Assembly (NCBI GenBank): GCA_041743125.1
Contig: JBGTNK010000195.1
Span: 69,032-133,031, forward strand
Reading direction: 5' to 3'
DNA length: 64,000 nt
Source: Terrimonas_B sp041743125
GTDB taxonomy: Bacteria > Bacteroidota > Bacteroidia > Chitinophagales > Chitinophagaceae
Shown here: in pieces, positions 15,507 to 24,207 of the stretch
Position numbering within the stretch: the first letter of the stretch is position 1
Layout: each line of letters starts with the position of its first letter
Program-made: the position numbers and the translations under genes
The notes under the pieces: generated by a model
Databases searched by the model: none
What the model saw: only the letters and a program-made list of their open reading frames with translations
Told to the model about the DNA's origin: nothing

Positions 15507-17345
15507 TTATTCTACCGTCACACTCTTAGCCAGGTTTCTAGGCTTATCAACATCACAACCTTTGGCTACCCCGATATAATAGGCCAGTAATTGAAGCGGT
15601 ATTACACTTAGCATAGGCGCTAAAATTTCATCCGCCGCAGGAACAATCATTACATCATCTGAAAGTTGGGTTGAATGCTCATCCCCTTCCGTAATAACAG
15701 AAATAACTTTTCCTTTCCGGGCCTTTATTTCCTGCATATTGCTTACTACTTTTTCATGATAAGAATCACGGGTAGCAACAAAAACAACAGGAAGGGTTTC
15801 ATCTACAAGGGCTATAGGGCCGTGTTTCATTTCAGCTGCGGGATATCCTTCGGCATGTATGTATGATATCTCTTTTAATTTCAAAGCTCCTTCCAGGGCC
15901 ACCGGAAAATTGTATCCCCGGCCGAGGTAAAGAAAATCTCGGGCATCCTTATATTTTTCCGCCAGTGCTTTTATGTGCTCACTGCTTTTAAGAACCACCG
16001 CACATTTTTCAGGGATCTCGTTCAGCTCATTTAAGAGGTGTAAATATCTTTCTTGCGAAATTGAGGATTTCAGATGAGCGATCTTTAAGGCGATCATAGT
16101 GAGCACGGCGAGTTGCCCGGTAAAGGCTTTAGTGCTGGCCACGCCGATTTCTGGGCCCGCATGCGTATAGGCACCACCATGTGAAAGTCGGGCAATGGAA
16201 GAACCTACCACATTCACTACGCCCAGTATTATGGCTCCCTGGGCTTTCGCTGTTTCTATTGCCACAAGTGTATCTGCTGTCTCTCCACTTTGTGAAATAG
16301 CAATGATCACATCGCCTTCTTCAATAACAGGATTCCGGTAACGAAACTCAGATGCATATTCTACCTCAACATTAATGCGACAAAGTTCTTCAAAAATATA
16401 TTCCGCTACCAGGCCGGCATGCCAGCTGGTACCACAGGCAATCATAACAATTCTTTTGGCCTTTATGATTTGCTCGGCATATTGCTGTATGCCACTCATT
16501 TTGATCATTCCTCCTTCGGCATCCAGCCGGCCACGAAGACAATCATAAATAGTTTGAGGCTGCTCAAAAATTTCTTTTAACATGAAATGATCATATCCGC
16601 CCTTTTCGATTGCCGCCAGTTCCAGGTCCAGCTTTTGCACATAAGGTGTTATTTTTTCATTTCCCAGGTTCTTTAAAATAAGTTCATCTGGTTTTATAAT
16701 GGCCAGTTCATAATCGTTGACATAAACTACTTCCTTGGTGTATTCCAGCATGGGTGATGCATCTGAGCCCAAAAAATGTTCTCCTTTGCCAATGCCAATA
16801 ACCAGGGGACTGCCTTTCCTGGCCGCAATAATTGTTAAAGGATCCTCTTCATCCATCAATAAAATAACATAGGCACCTACCACTCTTTTTAATGCTATCC
16901 GTACCGCTTCTTCCAACGAACAATTATTGTTGGTCTTAATTTCCTCAATAAAATTTAATAGTACTTCGGTATCTGTATCACTTTTGAACGTATATCCTTT
17001 TGCAACCAACTCATTTTTCAGCGGGGCATAGTTTTCAATGATACCATTATGTATCATGGCCAGTTTGCCACTTTTGGATTGATGCGGATGGGCATTGCGG
17101 TCACTGGGTTCACCATGTGTGGCCCAACGGGTGTGCCCGATACCTGAATTGGCATGAAGATTTGTACCTACAATGGAATCTTCTAATTCAGCTACTTTTC
17201 CTTTCTTTTTAAAGACTTTAAGATCCTTTCCATCATTCAGAGCGACGCCAGTACTGTCATATCCGCGGTATTCAAGTCGTTTCAAACCTTTAATGATGAC
17301 GGGGTATGCTTCCCTGGGTCCGGTATATCCAACAATTCCACACAT
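15507..17345 (-). CDS. glmS: Glutamine--fructose-6-phosphate aminotransferase (isomerizing)
   Basis: Makes glucosamine-6-phosphate from fructose-6-phosphate and glutamine, the first step to UDP-GlcNAc for peptidoglycan. 612 residues, normal length. The N-terminal glutaminase domain starts with MCGIVGYTG, whose Cys becomes the catalytic N-terminus after Met removal. Two SIS sugar-isomerase domains follow (about 290-430 and 460-600), with CGTSWHAG, ISQSGETADT and the closing DKPRNLAKSVTVE. I see no glmS ribozyme upstream: the 5' region is short and AT-rich. The DUF4954 gene follows on the same strand. Confidence 0.98.
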   Translation of the reverse strand: MCGIVGYTGPREAYPVIIKGLKRLEYRGYDSTGVALNDGKDLKVFKKKGKVAELEDSIVGTNLHANSGIGHTRWATHGEPSDRNAHPHQSKSGKLAMIHNGIIENYAPLKNELVAKGYTFKSDTDTEVLLNFIEEIKTNNNCSLEEAVRIALKRVVGAYVILLMDEEDPLTIIAARKGSPLVIGIGKGEHFLGSDASPMLEYTKEVVYVNDYELAIIKPDELILKNLGNEKITPYVQKLDLELAAIEKGGYDHFMLKEIFEQPQTIYDCLRGRLDAEGGMIKMSGIQQYAEQIIKAKRIVMIACGTSWHAGLVAEYIFEELCRINVEVEYASEFRYRNPVIEEGDVIIAISQSGETADTLVAIETAKAQGAIILGVVNVVGSSIARLSHGGAYTHAGPEIGVASTKAFTGQLAVLTMIALKIAHLKSSISQERYLHLLNELNEIPEKCAVVLKSSEHIKALAEKYKDARDFLYLGRGYNFPVALEGALKLKEISYIHAEGYPAAEMKHGPIALVDETLPVVFVATRDSYHEKVVSNMQEIKARKGKVISVITEGDEHSTQLSDDVMIVPAADEILAPMLSVIPLQLLAYYIGVAKGCDVDKPRNLAKSVTVE

Positions 17346-17518
17346 ATTTTTAAGAAATTTTTAGAGGTAAAGATAGAGATATATTTAAGTTGTGCAAACG
17401 GTTGAGGAACCCGGACCAGGATATTACCTGTTGACGGATAATAAGTAATGAGAATCCCAATATGGTTGAATCAAATTATTTGGTGGAATAAAATTTTTCT
17501 TATCCGGTGTTTTACTTT

Positions 17519-18910
17519 TTATAAAAGCGATCCTCTTAACATCAATAATGCTACAGAAAAATAAATCAGCAGTCCGGTTACGTCAACCAGGGTAGCAACA
17601 AAAGGAGTAGATGAAGCGGCAGGATCTGCTCCCAGTTTTTTTAAAATAAGGGGGAGCATGGATCCCATTAACGATCCCCAAAGCACAATACCCATCAGTG
17701 AAAGGCCAACCGTAAAAGCAATGCGCAGGTGGTACACTCCAAAAGTAGAAGGGGAGAACAGGTCCCATAATGAAATAACTGATATGCCCAACATGCATAG
17801 CGTAAGACCTAACAATAATCCGGATAAAATTTCCCGGCGCATGATCTTCCACCAGTCGGCAATAGTAACCTCACTTAATGCCATGGCCTGAATGATCAAC
17901 GTGGAAGCCTGCGAGCCACTGTTGCCACCACTTGAAATAATCAACGGAATAAACGTTGCCAGAATCACCACTTTGGCGATCTCTGCCTGGAAATGCTGCA
18001 TGGCGGTAATGGTGATCAATTCACCAAAAAAAAGGATAATCAACCAAACTACCCTTTTCTTATAAAGACGGAAAAGTGGCATTTCAATATAGGGCTCTTC
18101 CAGGGCCGATGTACCTCCCATCATTTGCATATCCTCGCTGAATTCTTCTTCCGCTACCCAAAGAATATCATCAATGGTTACGATTCCTAATAATTTATTG
18201 TTGTTGCTGACAACAGGAAGGGCCACCCGGTTATTCATCTTAAAAACTTCGCTGGCGGTTTCCTGGTCATCATAGGCATGCAGCGATACCACCCGGCCAT
18301 CCATCAGGTCCGATACTTTTTTATCCGGTGTATTTAAAATAAAATCCCGGATGCGGATATCATCCAGCAAATCTCCTTTTTCATTGATGACATAAATTAC
18401 ATTGATGGTCTCACTATCCTTTCCATACTTGCGAATGGTAGCAAACACTTCTTCAATGGTATTGTAAGGATAAACATAAACATAATCAGGAGTCATCAAC
18501 CGGCCAATGCTATTTTCCGGGTATCCTAATAAGGAGAGAGTGATCTTTCGTTCTTCCGGGTCAAGTAATTTGATCAGTTCCCTTACTGCATTGCTGGGCA
18601 ATTCTTCCAGGTAATCGGTACGGTCATCCGCCGGTAATTCATTTAACAAAGAGGCAATGGTATTTGGCGGCAGTGTTTGGATTATGCTTTGTTGGGTAGG
18701 AAATTCCAGGATCTTAAAGACACTGGCTGCCCGGTGTACGGACATATTGGCAATGATCTGACTTTCATAATCCGGAAATTCATATACCAGGTCCACCACA
18801 TCGCTGATTTTCTGATCATTCAAAAAGTCACGGATCTGCAATTTATCTTCTGTTTGAATAATGGTTTCAAACTGTTCCTGCAAAGAAGGTTGTTCCAGTT
18901 CTATTGACAT
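17519..18910 (-). CDS. mgtE: Magnesium transporter MgtE
   Basis: Mg2+-gated channel of the inner membrane. 463 residues from the ATG at 18910 (MSIELEQPSL); a longer in-frame reading from 19018 adds 36 residues unlike the family and overlaps the promoter. Domain order is canonical: the N-terminal MgtE_N helical superhelix (about 15-130, with ELPADDRTDYLEELP), two CBS domains (about 135-260), then five membrane helices (about 290-460) with the conserved SGGNSGSQASTLIIQAMAL and DPAASSTPFVATLVDVTG segments that line the pore. A TACATTTG element ends exactly four bases before the start codon. Confidence 0.95.
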   Translation of the reverse strand: MSIELEQPSLQEQFETIIQTEDKLQIRDFLNDQKISDVVDLVYEFPDYESQIIANMSVHRAASVFKILEFPTQQSIIQTLPPNTIASLLNELPADDRTDYLEELPSNAVRELIKLLDPEERKITLSLLGYPENSIGRLMTPDYVYVYPYNTIEEVFATIRKYGKDSETINVIYVINEKGDLLDDIRIRDFILNTPDKKVSDLMDGRVVSLHAYDDQETASEVFKMNNRVALPVVSNNNKLLGIVTIDDILWVAEEEFSEDMQMMGGTSALEEPYIEMPLFRLYKKRVVWLIILFFGELITITAMQHFQAEIAKVVILATFIPLIISSGGNSGSQASTLIIQAMALSEVTIADWWKIMRREILSGLLLGLTLCMLGISVISLWDLFSPSTFGVYHLRIAFTVGLSLMGIVLWGSLMGSMLPLILKKLGADPAASSTPFVATLVDVTGLLIYFSVALLMLRGSLL

Positions 18911-18914
18911 GAGG

Positions 18915-18922
18915 CAAATGTA
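18915..18922 (-). promoter_or_regulatory. -7 promoter element of mgtE, next to the start codon
   Basis: On the minus strand TACATTTG (18922-18915) is followed by CCTC and ATG. No good -33 element is visible. If transcription starts at the usual distance, the mRNA has essentially no leader. Confidence 0.45.
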
Positions 18923-19022
18923 CGATACATGGTTTAGGGTGTATACGGGACGATTTAAAAACAACACAATGTCTAAAAAATGCGATTTTCGCAGCTCATA
19001 AATCAATTTTATTTTCAATACA

Positions 19023-19403
19023 ATGGTTCAGCCATTTTTATTTGTTGCCCCTGCAGAAGGATCAGGCCGCGGTGTATTTACTTCTTCTGATATTGATGCC
19101 GGTACTGCAGTTGAAATTTCTCCAGTAATAGTAATGACAGGAGAAGAAAGACAACTATTAGATAAGACCTTATTACATGATTATATATTTGAATGGGGTG
19201 CAGGTACTCAATGTTGTATGGCCTTAGGTTATGTGCCTTTGTATAATCATTCTTATCAGAGCAATTGCGAATATGAGATGGATTATGCCAATGAACTGAT
19301 TAGTATTAAAACAGTAAGGTTTATAAAGAAGGGGGAAGAATTATGCATTAATTATAATGGCAACTGGAATGACGGGAAGAAAGTTTGGTTTGAAGCGAAA
19401 TAA
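19023..19403 (+). CDS. Small stand-alone SET-domain protein
   Basis: 126 residues, almost nothing but a SET domain. The N-terminal segment GSGRGVFTSSDIDAGTAVE matches the SET-N start. NHSYQSNCEYEMD is the NHSCxPN-like pseudoknot strand, and GEELCINYNGNW is the closing GEEL-x-x-x-Y motif with the catalytic Tyr. SET proteins methylate lysines using S-adenosylmethionine; in bacteria the targets are mostly unknown. There are no pre-SET or post-SET zinc sites. The gene is divergent from mgtE with 112 bp between starts and convergent with mutS. Confidence 0.85.
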   Translation: MVQPFLFVAPAEGSGRGVFTSSDIDAGTAVEISPVIVMTGEERQLLDKTLLHDYIFEWGAGTQCCMALGYVPLYNHSYQSNCEYEMDYANELISIKTVRFIKKGEELCINYNGNWNDGKKVWFEAK

Positions 19404-19490
19404 TAGGGTTGTTGAAAAACTGTTACCGGTATACCTGAATAGCTGACCCGCAGATCATATCTGATAGAATTTTTGTATAGCAAGATTTTT

Positions 19491-22139
19491 TTATTTCAAC
19501 TTATTCTTTATCTCCTGCAGTTTAAGTAAAGCTTCTACAGGTGTCAGCCGGTTGATATCAATATCTTCCAATACTTTACGGATATCATTAAAGGTTTCAC
19601 TATGCGCATCAAAAATGGAAAGCTGCATTTGAGGAAGAGAAAGTCTTTTTACCTTTTCTGCTATGCTTTTTGAGGCCGGTTCGTTTTTCCCGGTTCCTGT
19701 ATTATGATCTTCTTCACTTACATGTTTTGTTTCCAACTGGGTCAGAATTTCATTGGCTCTTGCGATGAGTGAAGGAGGCATGCCGGCCATTTTAGCTACA
19801 TGAATTCCAAAACTATGGGTACTGCCACCAGGTGCAAGTTTGCGAAGAAAAATAATTTTGTTGCCGACCTCTTTGTTGGTAATATGAAAGTTCTTTACTC
19901 TCGGAAATTTTTCTTCCAGTTCATTCAGTTCATGATAGTGCGTAGCAAACAAGGTGATGGGCTGATGGATGGTGTTATGCAAGTGCTCCGCGATACTCCA
20001 GGCAATGGATATGCCATCATATGTAGAAGTGCCACGGCCGATCTCATCTAATATTACCAGGCTGCGGGAAGTGATATTGTTTATGATGGAGGCCGTTTCA
20101 TTCATTTCTACCATAAAAGTGGATTCGCCACCACTTAAATTATCAGAGGCGCCAACCCTTGTAAAAATTTTATCTGTCAATGAGATTTTTGCTTCTGTTG
20201 CCGGCACAAAACTTCCCATGTGCGCCATCAGGGTGATTAAGGCTGTTTGCCGCAACAGGGCACTCTTACCACTCATGTTAGGTCCTGTAAGAATGATGAT
20301 CTGCTGATCGGTCTTATTCAGTTCAAGATTGTTATGGATATAGCTTTCACCTATTGGCAGATTTCTCTCAATCACCGGGTGCCTTCCTTCTTTTACCAGC
20401 CATTCAGGTCCCGTGTGCAGGTTGGGTTTTTTATAGTGATATTGAATGGCATTATTCGCAAAGCAACAAAGGCAATCCAGGATAGCCACAATATTTCCAT
20501 TGTTCTGAACCGGCGCCAGGTAATCAAACAACTCATTCACCAATGATTCATATAATTGTAACTCCAACTGCAAAATCTTTTCTTCAGCCCCGGTTATTTT
20601 TTCTTCATAATCTTTTAATTCAGGTGTTATATATCGTTCCGCATTGGCCAGTGTTTGTTTGCGCATCCACCCGGATGGCACTTTATTTTTATGCAGGTTA
20701 GTTACTTCCAGGTAATAACCAAATACATTATTGAATCCAATCTTCAGAGAACTGATACCGGTATTTTCCACTTCCCTTTGTTGCAACTGTACCAGGTATT
20801 CCTTGCCGCTCTGCGAAATTTTTCTTAGCTCATCTAACTCGGAATGAATACCGGTATTGATGAATCCACCTTTGGCTGCTACAGCCGGTGGATTATCAGT
20901 AATTTCTTTAAATATTTTTTCGCCAATAAAAGGGCATGGGTTCAGGGCATCACCCAAACGTTTCAGGTATTCATTGTTCGAGGTCAGGCACCATTCTTTA
21001 ATGCAGTTTACTTGTTGCAGTCCCCTGGCCAGTTGCAATACTTCCCTGGGATTGATCTTTCTTACGGGGATCTTTGAAACCAATCTTTCTATATCACCAC
21101 ACAACTTTATAGATTGTGCGAGTTTATTTCGCAGGTCTGTTTCTTTAATAAAAAATTCAACCAGTTCCAGTCGTTCATTGATCCTGATAATATCTTTTAA
21201 GGGAAAAATGATCCAGCGTTTAAGCAGCCTGGCTCCCATAGGAGAAACCGTATTATCCAATACACTTAATAAAGTGTGATTTCCTTCAGAATTTCCATAA
21301 ACCAATTCAAGGTTCCTGATAGTAAACCGGTCCATCCATAAAAAATCATCCCGGTCTATATGTTGCAGCGAAGTGATGTGTTGCAGGTTGGGATGCTCGG
21401 TATCCTTTAGATAATGGATTACTGCGCCAGCCGCTACCAGGCCATTGGTTAAATCATCTACTCCAAAGCCTTTTAAGGAATGGGTTTGAAAATGCTTCAA
21501 CAATACGTCCTCTGCATAATTGAGATCGAATATCCATTCATCCAGAGTATAGGTGTACATTTTGCCCCCGAAATACTCTTTGAAAAACTTTTGCTTGTGC
21601 CGCTGAAAAACAACCTCAGCGGGTTTGAAGCTTTGTAATAATTTGTCTGCATATTCCCTGTCACCTTCTGCAATAAAAAATTCACCGGTTGAAATATCCA
21701 GGAAACTCAGGCCATATTTATCCTGATCTGCAAAATGTACGCCGGCCAAAAAATTATTAGTATGATGTTCAAGTAATTTATCATTGACCGTGGTACCGGG
21801 GGTTATCATTTCGGTAACACCTCTTTTCACTACACCTTTAGCTTGTTTGGGATCTTCCAACTGGTCGCAGATAGCCACCCGATAACCTGCTTTAACCAAT
21901 TTATGCAAATAAGTATCCAGGGCATGATGCGGAAAACCGGCCAGTTCGAGAGAAACAGCCGCCCCATTATTTCTTTTTGTCAGCGTAATGCCCAGGGCTT
22001 GTGAAGCAATAACAGCATCCTGGCCAAATGTTTCGTAAAAGTCACCTACACGAAAAAGCAACACGGCATCGGGGTATTTCTGCTTAATAGCCCGGTGCTG
22101 CTGCATCATTGGAGTTTCTTCTACCTTGGTTTTAGCCAT
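19491..22139 (-). CDS. mutS: DNA mismatch repair protein MutS
   Basis: Recognises base mismatches and small loops. 882 residues, typical of MutS1. The mismatch-binding motif GDFYETFG (F-x-E) is near residue 35, so this is the repair-type MutS and not MutS2. The ATPase domain has Walker A GPNMSGKSALLRQ, Walker B LVILDEIGRGTSTYDG and the following FATHYHEL. The C-terminal end, RLTPVEALLKLQEIKN, resembles the dimer/tetramer region. A TATTTTTG -7 element lies about 30 bases before the start. No mutL is in the window. Confidence 0.98.
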   Translation of the reverse strand: MAKTKVEETPMMQQHRAIKQKYPDAVLLFRVGDFYETFGQDAVIASQALGITLTKRNNGAAVSLELAGFPHHALDTYLHKLVKAGYRVAICDQLEDPKQAKGVVKRGVTEMITPGTTVNDKLLEHHTNNFLAGVHFADQDKYGLSFLDISTGEFFIAEGDREYADKLLQSFKPAEVVFQRHKQKFFKEYFGGKMYTYTLDEWIFDLNYAEDVLLKHFQTHSLKGFGVDDLTNGLVAAGAVIHYLKDTEHPNLQHITSLQHIDRDDFLWMDRFTIRNLELVYGNSEGNHTLLSVLDNTVSPMGARLLKRWIIFPLKDIIRINERLELVEFFIKETDLRNKLAQSIKLCGDIERLVSKIPVRKINPREVLQLARGLQQVNCIKEWCLTSNNEYLKRLGDALNPCPFIGEKIFKEITDNPPAVAAKGGFINTGIHSELDELRKISQSGKEYLVQLQQREVENTGISSLKIGFNNVFGYYLEVTNLHKNKVPSGWMRKQTLANAERYITPELKDYEEKITGAEEKILQLELQLYESLVNELFDYLAPVQNNGNIVAILDCLCCFANNAIQYHYKKPNLHTGPEWLVKEGRHPVIERNLPIGESYIHNNLELNKTDQQIIILTGPNMSGKSALLRQTALITLMAHMGSFVPATEAKISLTDKIFTRVGASDNLSGGESTFMVEMNETASIINNITSRSLVILDEIGRGTSTYDGISIAWSIAEHLHNTIHQPITLFATHYHELNELEEKFPRVKNFHITNKEVGNKIIFLRKLAPGGSTHSFGIHVAKMAGMPPSLIARANEILTQLETKHVSEEDHNTGTGKNEPASKSIAEKVKRLSLPQMQLSIFDAHSETFNDIRKVLEDIDINRLTPVEALLKLQEIKNKLK

Positions 22140-22379
22140 TCAGTCAACATTTTTGGAAAGTGGCAAAAATAAGGAAGTGTTCAGGACTGTATCCGCTCTT
22201 ATAATTCTGTTAGTAAATAGTAAGGTAACGAGCTTATTTCAAATGGATTGATGAACGAATTAAGCCTGCAGGTTGATAACTCCTGCGATAATGGCTAGAA
22301 AAAAGGGGCAGGTCCATTGTAACGAATGTGGTTTTATAAAAAAGAAATTATAGTTTAGAAAACATTTAATACAATTCTT

Positions 22380-23516
22380 ATGAAGCGATTCATCCGGGTA
22401 TTCATCATGATTATAATAGGTTTTGCCTTCCTCTTTACTGCATTTGCTTTCATATCCGGAAAAACATATTTATTCAAAGCCGTTTATTACAATTTTGCGG
22501 GATTAGACGACTATAAGATTTTTACCAATAATATCGTAGAAGCAGGCGAGGAACAGCCCTGGCCGGTTTCAACTGCTTACAATAAAACGGCCTGTCCCGA
22601 TACGTTAAATGAAATGTTGGATGAATTAAAAACGGTAGCGGTACTGGTGATAAAAAGTGACTCTATATATTATGAGAAATACAACGACGGATACAGTGAT
22701 TCATCTTTTTCCAATTCTTTTTCGGTGGCCAAAAGCATCACCAGTTTATTGGTGGGAGCTGCAATTAAGGAAGGAAAAATAAAATCGGTAGAGGAACCCG
22801 TTGGCAATTATTTGCCAGAGTTCAAAGAAGGTCTTTCGGCAAAACTGCGTGTTATGGACTTGCTCACTATGAGCAGCGGAAGTAATTGGGATGAATCCTA
22901 TTCAAATCCATTATCTGTTACTACCGAATCTTATTATGGTAGTGACCTCTATAAGACGGCCACAAAGGTCAAAATTATTAAGGAGCCGGGAACATTTCAT
23001 TCATACAAGTCAGGCGATACGGAATTGTTGGGCCTGGTCATTGAAAAAGCTACCGGAAAATCGCTGAGTACTTATGCATCGGAAAAAATATGGAAGCCAA
23101 TAGGAGCGGGCCATTCTGCAAAATGGAGCACTGACCGGGAAAATGGAAATGAGAAAGCCTATTGTTGCTTTAATACAAATGCCCGTGATTTCGCCAGGTT
23201 GGGACAAATAATGCTGGATAGTGGAAAATGGAAGGGAAGTGCTATTATTGATTCAGCTTATTATAGTCAATCTGTTACAGCAAATCAAATACAGGATGTG
23301 GAAGGTAAACCCTGTAATTATTATGGGTATCAATGGTGGATTCGGCCGGCATACGCGGGAGTTTTTTATGCCAGGGGAATTTTGGGACAATATATCATTG
23401 TGATTCCAGCAAAGAAAATTGTGATGGTAAGATTAGGACACAAAAGGTCAGATAAAAGAATTAATAACGCCCCGGCTGAAATAGATGCCTTGATTAATTG
23501 GGGGATGAGTTTATAG
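22380..23516 (+). CDS. Membrane-anchored serine hydrolase of the beta-lactamase (class C-like) family
   Basis: 378 residues. One N-terminal transmembrane or signal segment (about 7-27). The catalytic SxxK motif is SVAK, with Ser at about 115 and Lys at about 118. The second motif is SYKSGD near residue 205 (Tyr in the YxN/YxS position). The C-terminal third motif is changed to RLGH (about 360) in place of KTG or HxG. Such proteins are esterases, D-aminopeptidases or transesterases more often than true beta-lactamases. Substrate unknown. It stands alone, 240 bp after the start of mutS, which is divergent. Confidence 0.85.
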   Translation: MKRFIRVFIMIIIGFAFLFTAFAFISGKTYLFKAVYYNFAGLDDYKIFTNNIVEAGEEQPWPVSTAYNKTACPDTLNEMLDELKTVAVLVIKSDSIYYEKYNDGYSDSSFSNSFSVAKSITSLLVGAAIKEGKIKSVEEPVGNYLPEFKEGLSAKLRVMDLLTMSSGSNWDESYSNPLSVTTESYYGSDLYKTATKVKIIKEPGTFHSYKSGDTELLGLVIEKATGKSLSTYASEKIWKPIGAGHSAKWSTDRENGNEKAYCCFNTNARDFARLGQIMLDSGKWKGSAIIDSAYYSQSVTANQIQDVEGKPCNYYGYQWWIRPAYAGVFYARGILGQYIIVIPAKKIVMVRLGHKRSDKRINNAPAEIDALINWGMSL

Positions 23517-23577
23517 GATTATGCAATAAATGTCCGCCACAAAATGATGACCTCTTTAAAATTGCCCGTGTCCTGCA

Positions 23578-23609
23578 TTGTTAATTTTCATCTTCGCACA
23601 TTACTTTTG
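23578..23609 (+). promoter_or_regulatory. Promoter of the RNA methyltransferase gene
   Basis: TTG at 23578-23580, 21 bases, then TACTTTTG at 23602-23609. The ATG follows after exactly four bases (CGCC), so the transcript is predicted to be leaderless. Confidence 0.6.
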
Positions 23610-23613
23610 CGCC

Positions 23614-24147
23614 ATGCGAAAATTAAGTATGGAAGAATTAAGCCGCAAGTCAGTGGAAGAGTTTAGGGAATCTGCTAAAACTCCGGTTATTGCCGTACTT
23701 GAAAATGTGCGCAGCGCCTACAATGTCGGCAGCGTTTTCAGAACTGCAGATGCATTTTTAATTGATGCTATTTATCTTATCGGTTATACCGCAAAGCCCC
23801 CGCACAAGGAAATAAAAAAAACCGCATTAGGTGCTGAAGAAACGGTTGCCTGGAAACATTTTGCTTCTGCTGCTGAAGCCATAAAATCTCTGCGTCAGGA
23901 AGGCTATATGATATTTGCAGTGGAGCAGGTAGAAAAAAGCATTTCGCTGGAAAAATTTGATCCATCCGATAATATTGCTGTCATTTTTGGTAATGAAGTT
24001 ACCGGGGTTGAACAAACTACCATAACTCTTTGTGATGGTTGTATTGAAATACCGCAGTTGGGTATGAAACATTCTCTCAATATTGCAACGGCGGCAGGCG
24101 TGGTTTTATGGGAATTAGTAAGAAAAAGGATGGCACCCGAAAAATAG
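23614..24147 (+). CDS. SpoU/TrmH-family RNA 2'-O-methyltransferase
   Basis: 177 residues from the ATG at 23614; an earlier in-frame TTG at 23578 lies inside the promoter. SPOUT-fold enzyme using S-adenosylmethionine. Motif 1 is ENVRSAYNVGSVFRTADAF (about 27-45), motif 2 is IFGNEVTGVE (about 127-136), motif 3 is MKHSLNIATAAGVVLWEL (about 149-166), together the knotted cofactor site. There is no separate N-terminal RNA-binding domain, so it is a minimal member. It may act on tRNA or rRNA; the target base cannot be named. Confidence 0.92.
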   Translation: MRKLSMEELSRKSVEEFRESAKTPVIAVLENVRSAYNVGSVFRTADAFLIDAIYLIGYTAKPPHKEIKKTALGAEETVAWKHFASAAEAIKSLRQEGYMIFAVEQVEKSISLEKFDPSDNIAVIFGNEVTGVEQTTITLCDGCIEIPQLGMKHSLNIATAAGVVLWELVRKRMAPEK

Positions 24148-24207
24148 GATCATCCATTTAACAAATACCTGAAATTATAGTTTGCAAACATCGCCTACAT
24201 TTGCAAA

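Noticed and set aside
17346..17518. Possible glmS ribozyme upstream of glmS, or terminator with catalytic core
   Set aside because: The region upstream of the glmS start (plus-strand 17346-17518) is AT-rich and short; none of the ribozyme's conserved core is visible.
20857..21279. Long frame opposite to mutS
   Set aside because: mutS is unmistakable here; the opposite frame arises from its codon usage.
22291..22353. A 20-codon frame with HCNECG (CxxC) before the serine hydrolase gene
   Set aside because: Too short, single CxxC, no promoter or terminator of its own; likely chance.
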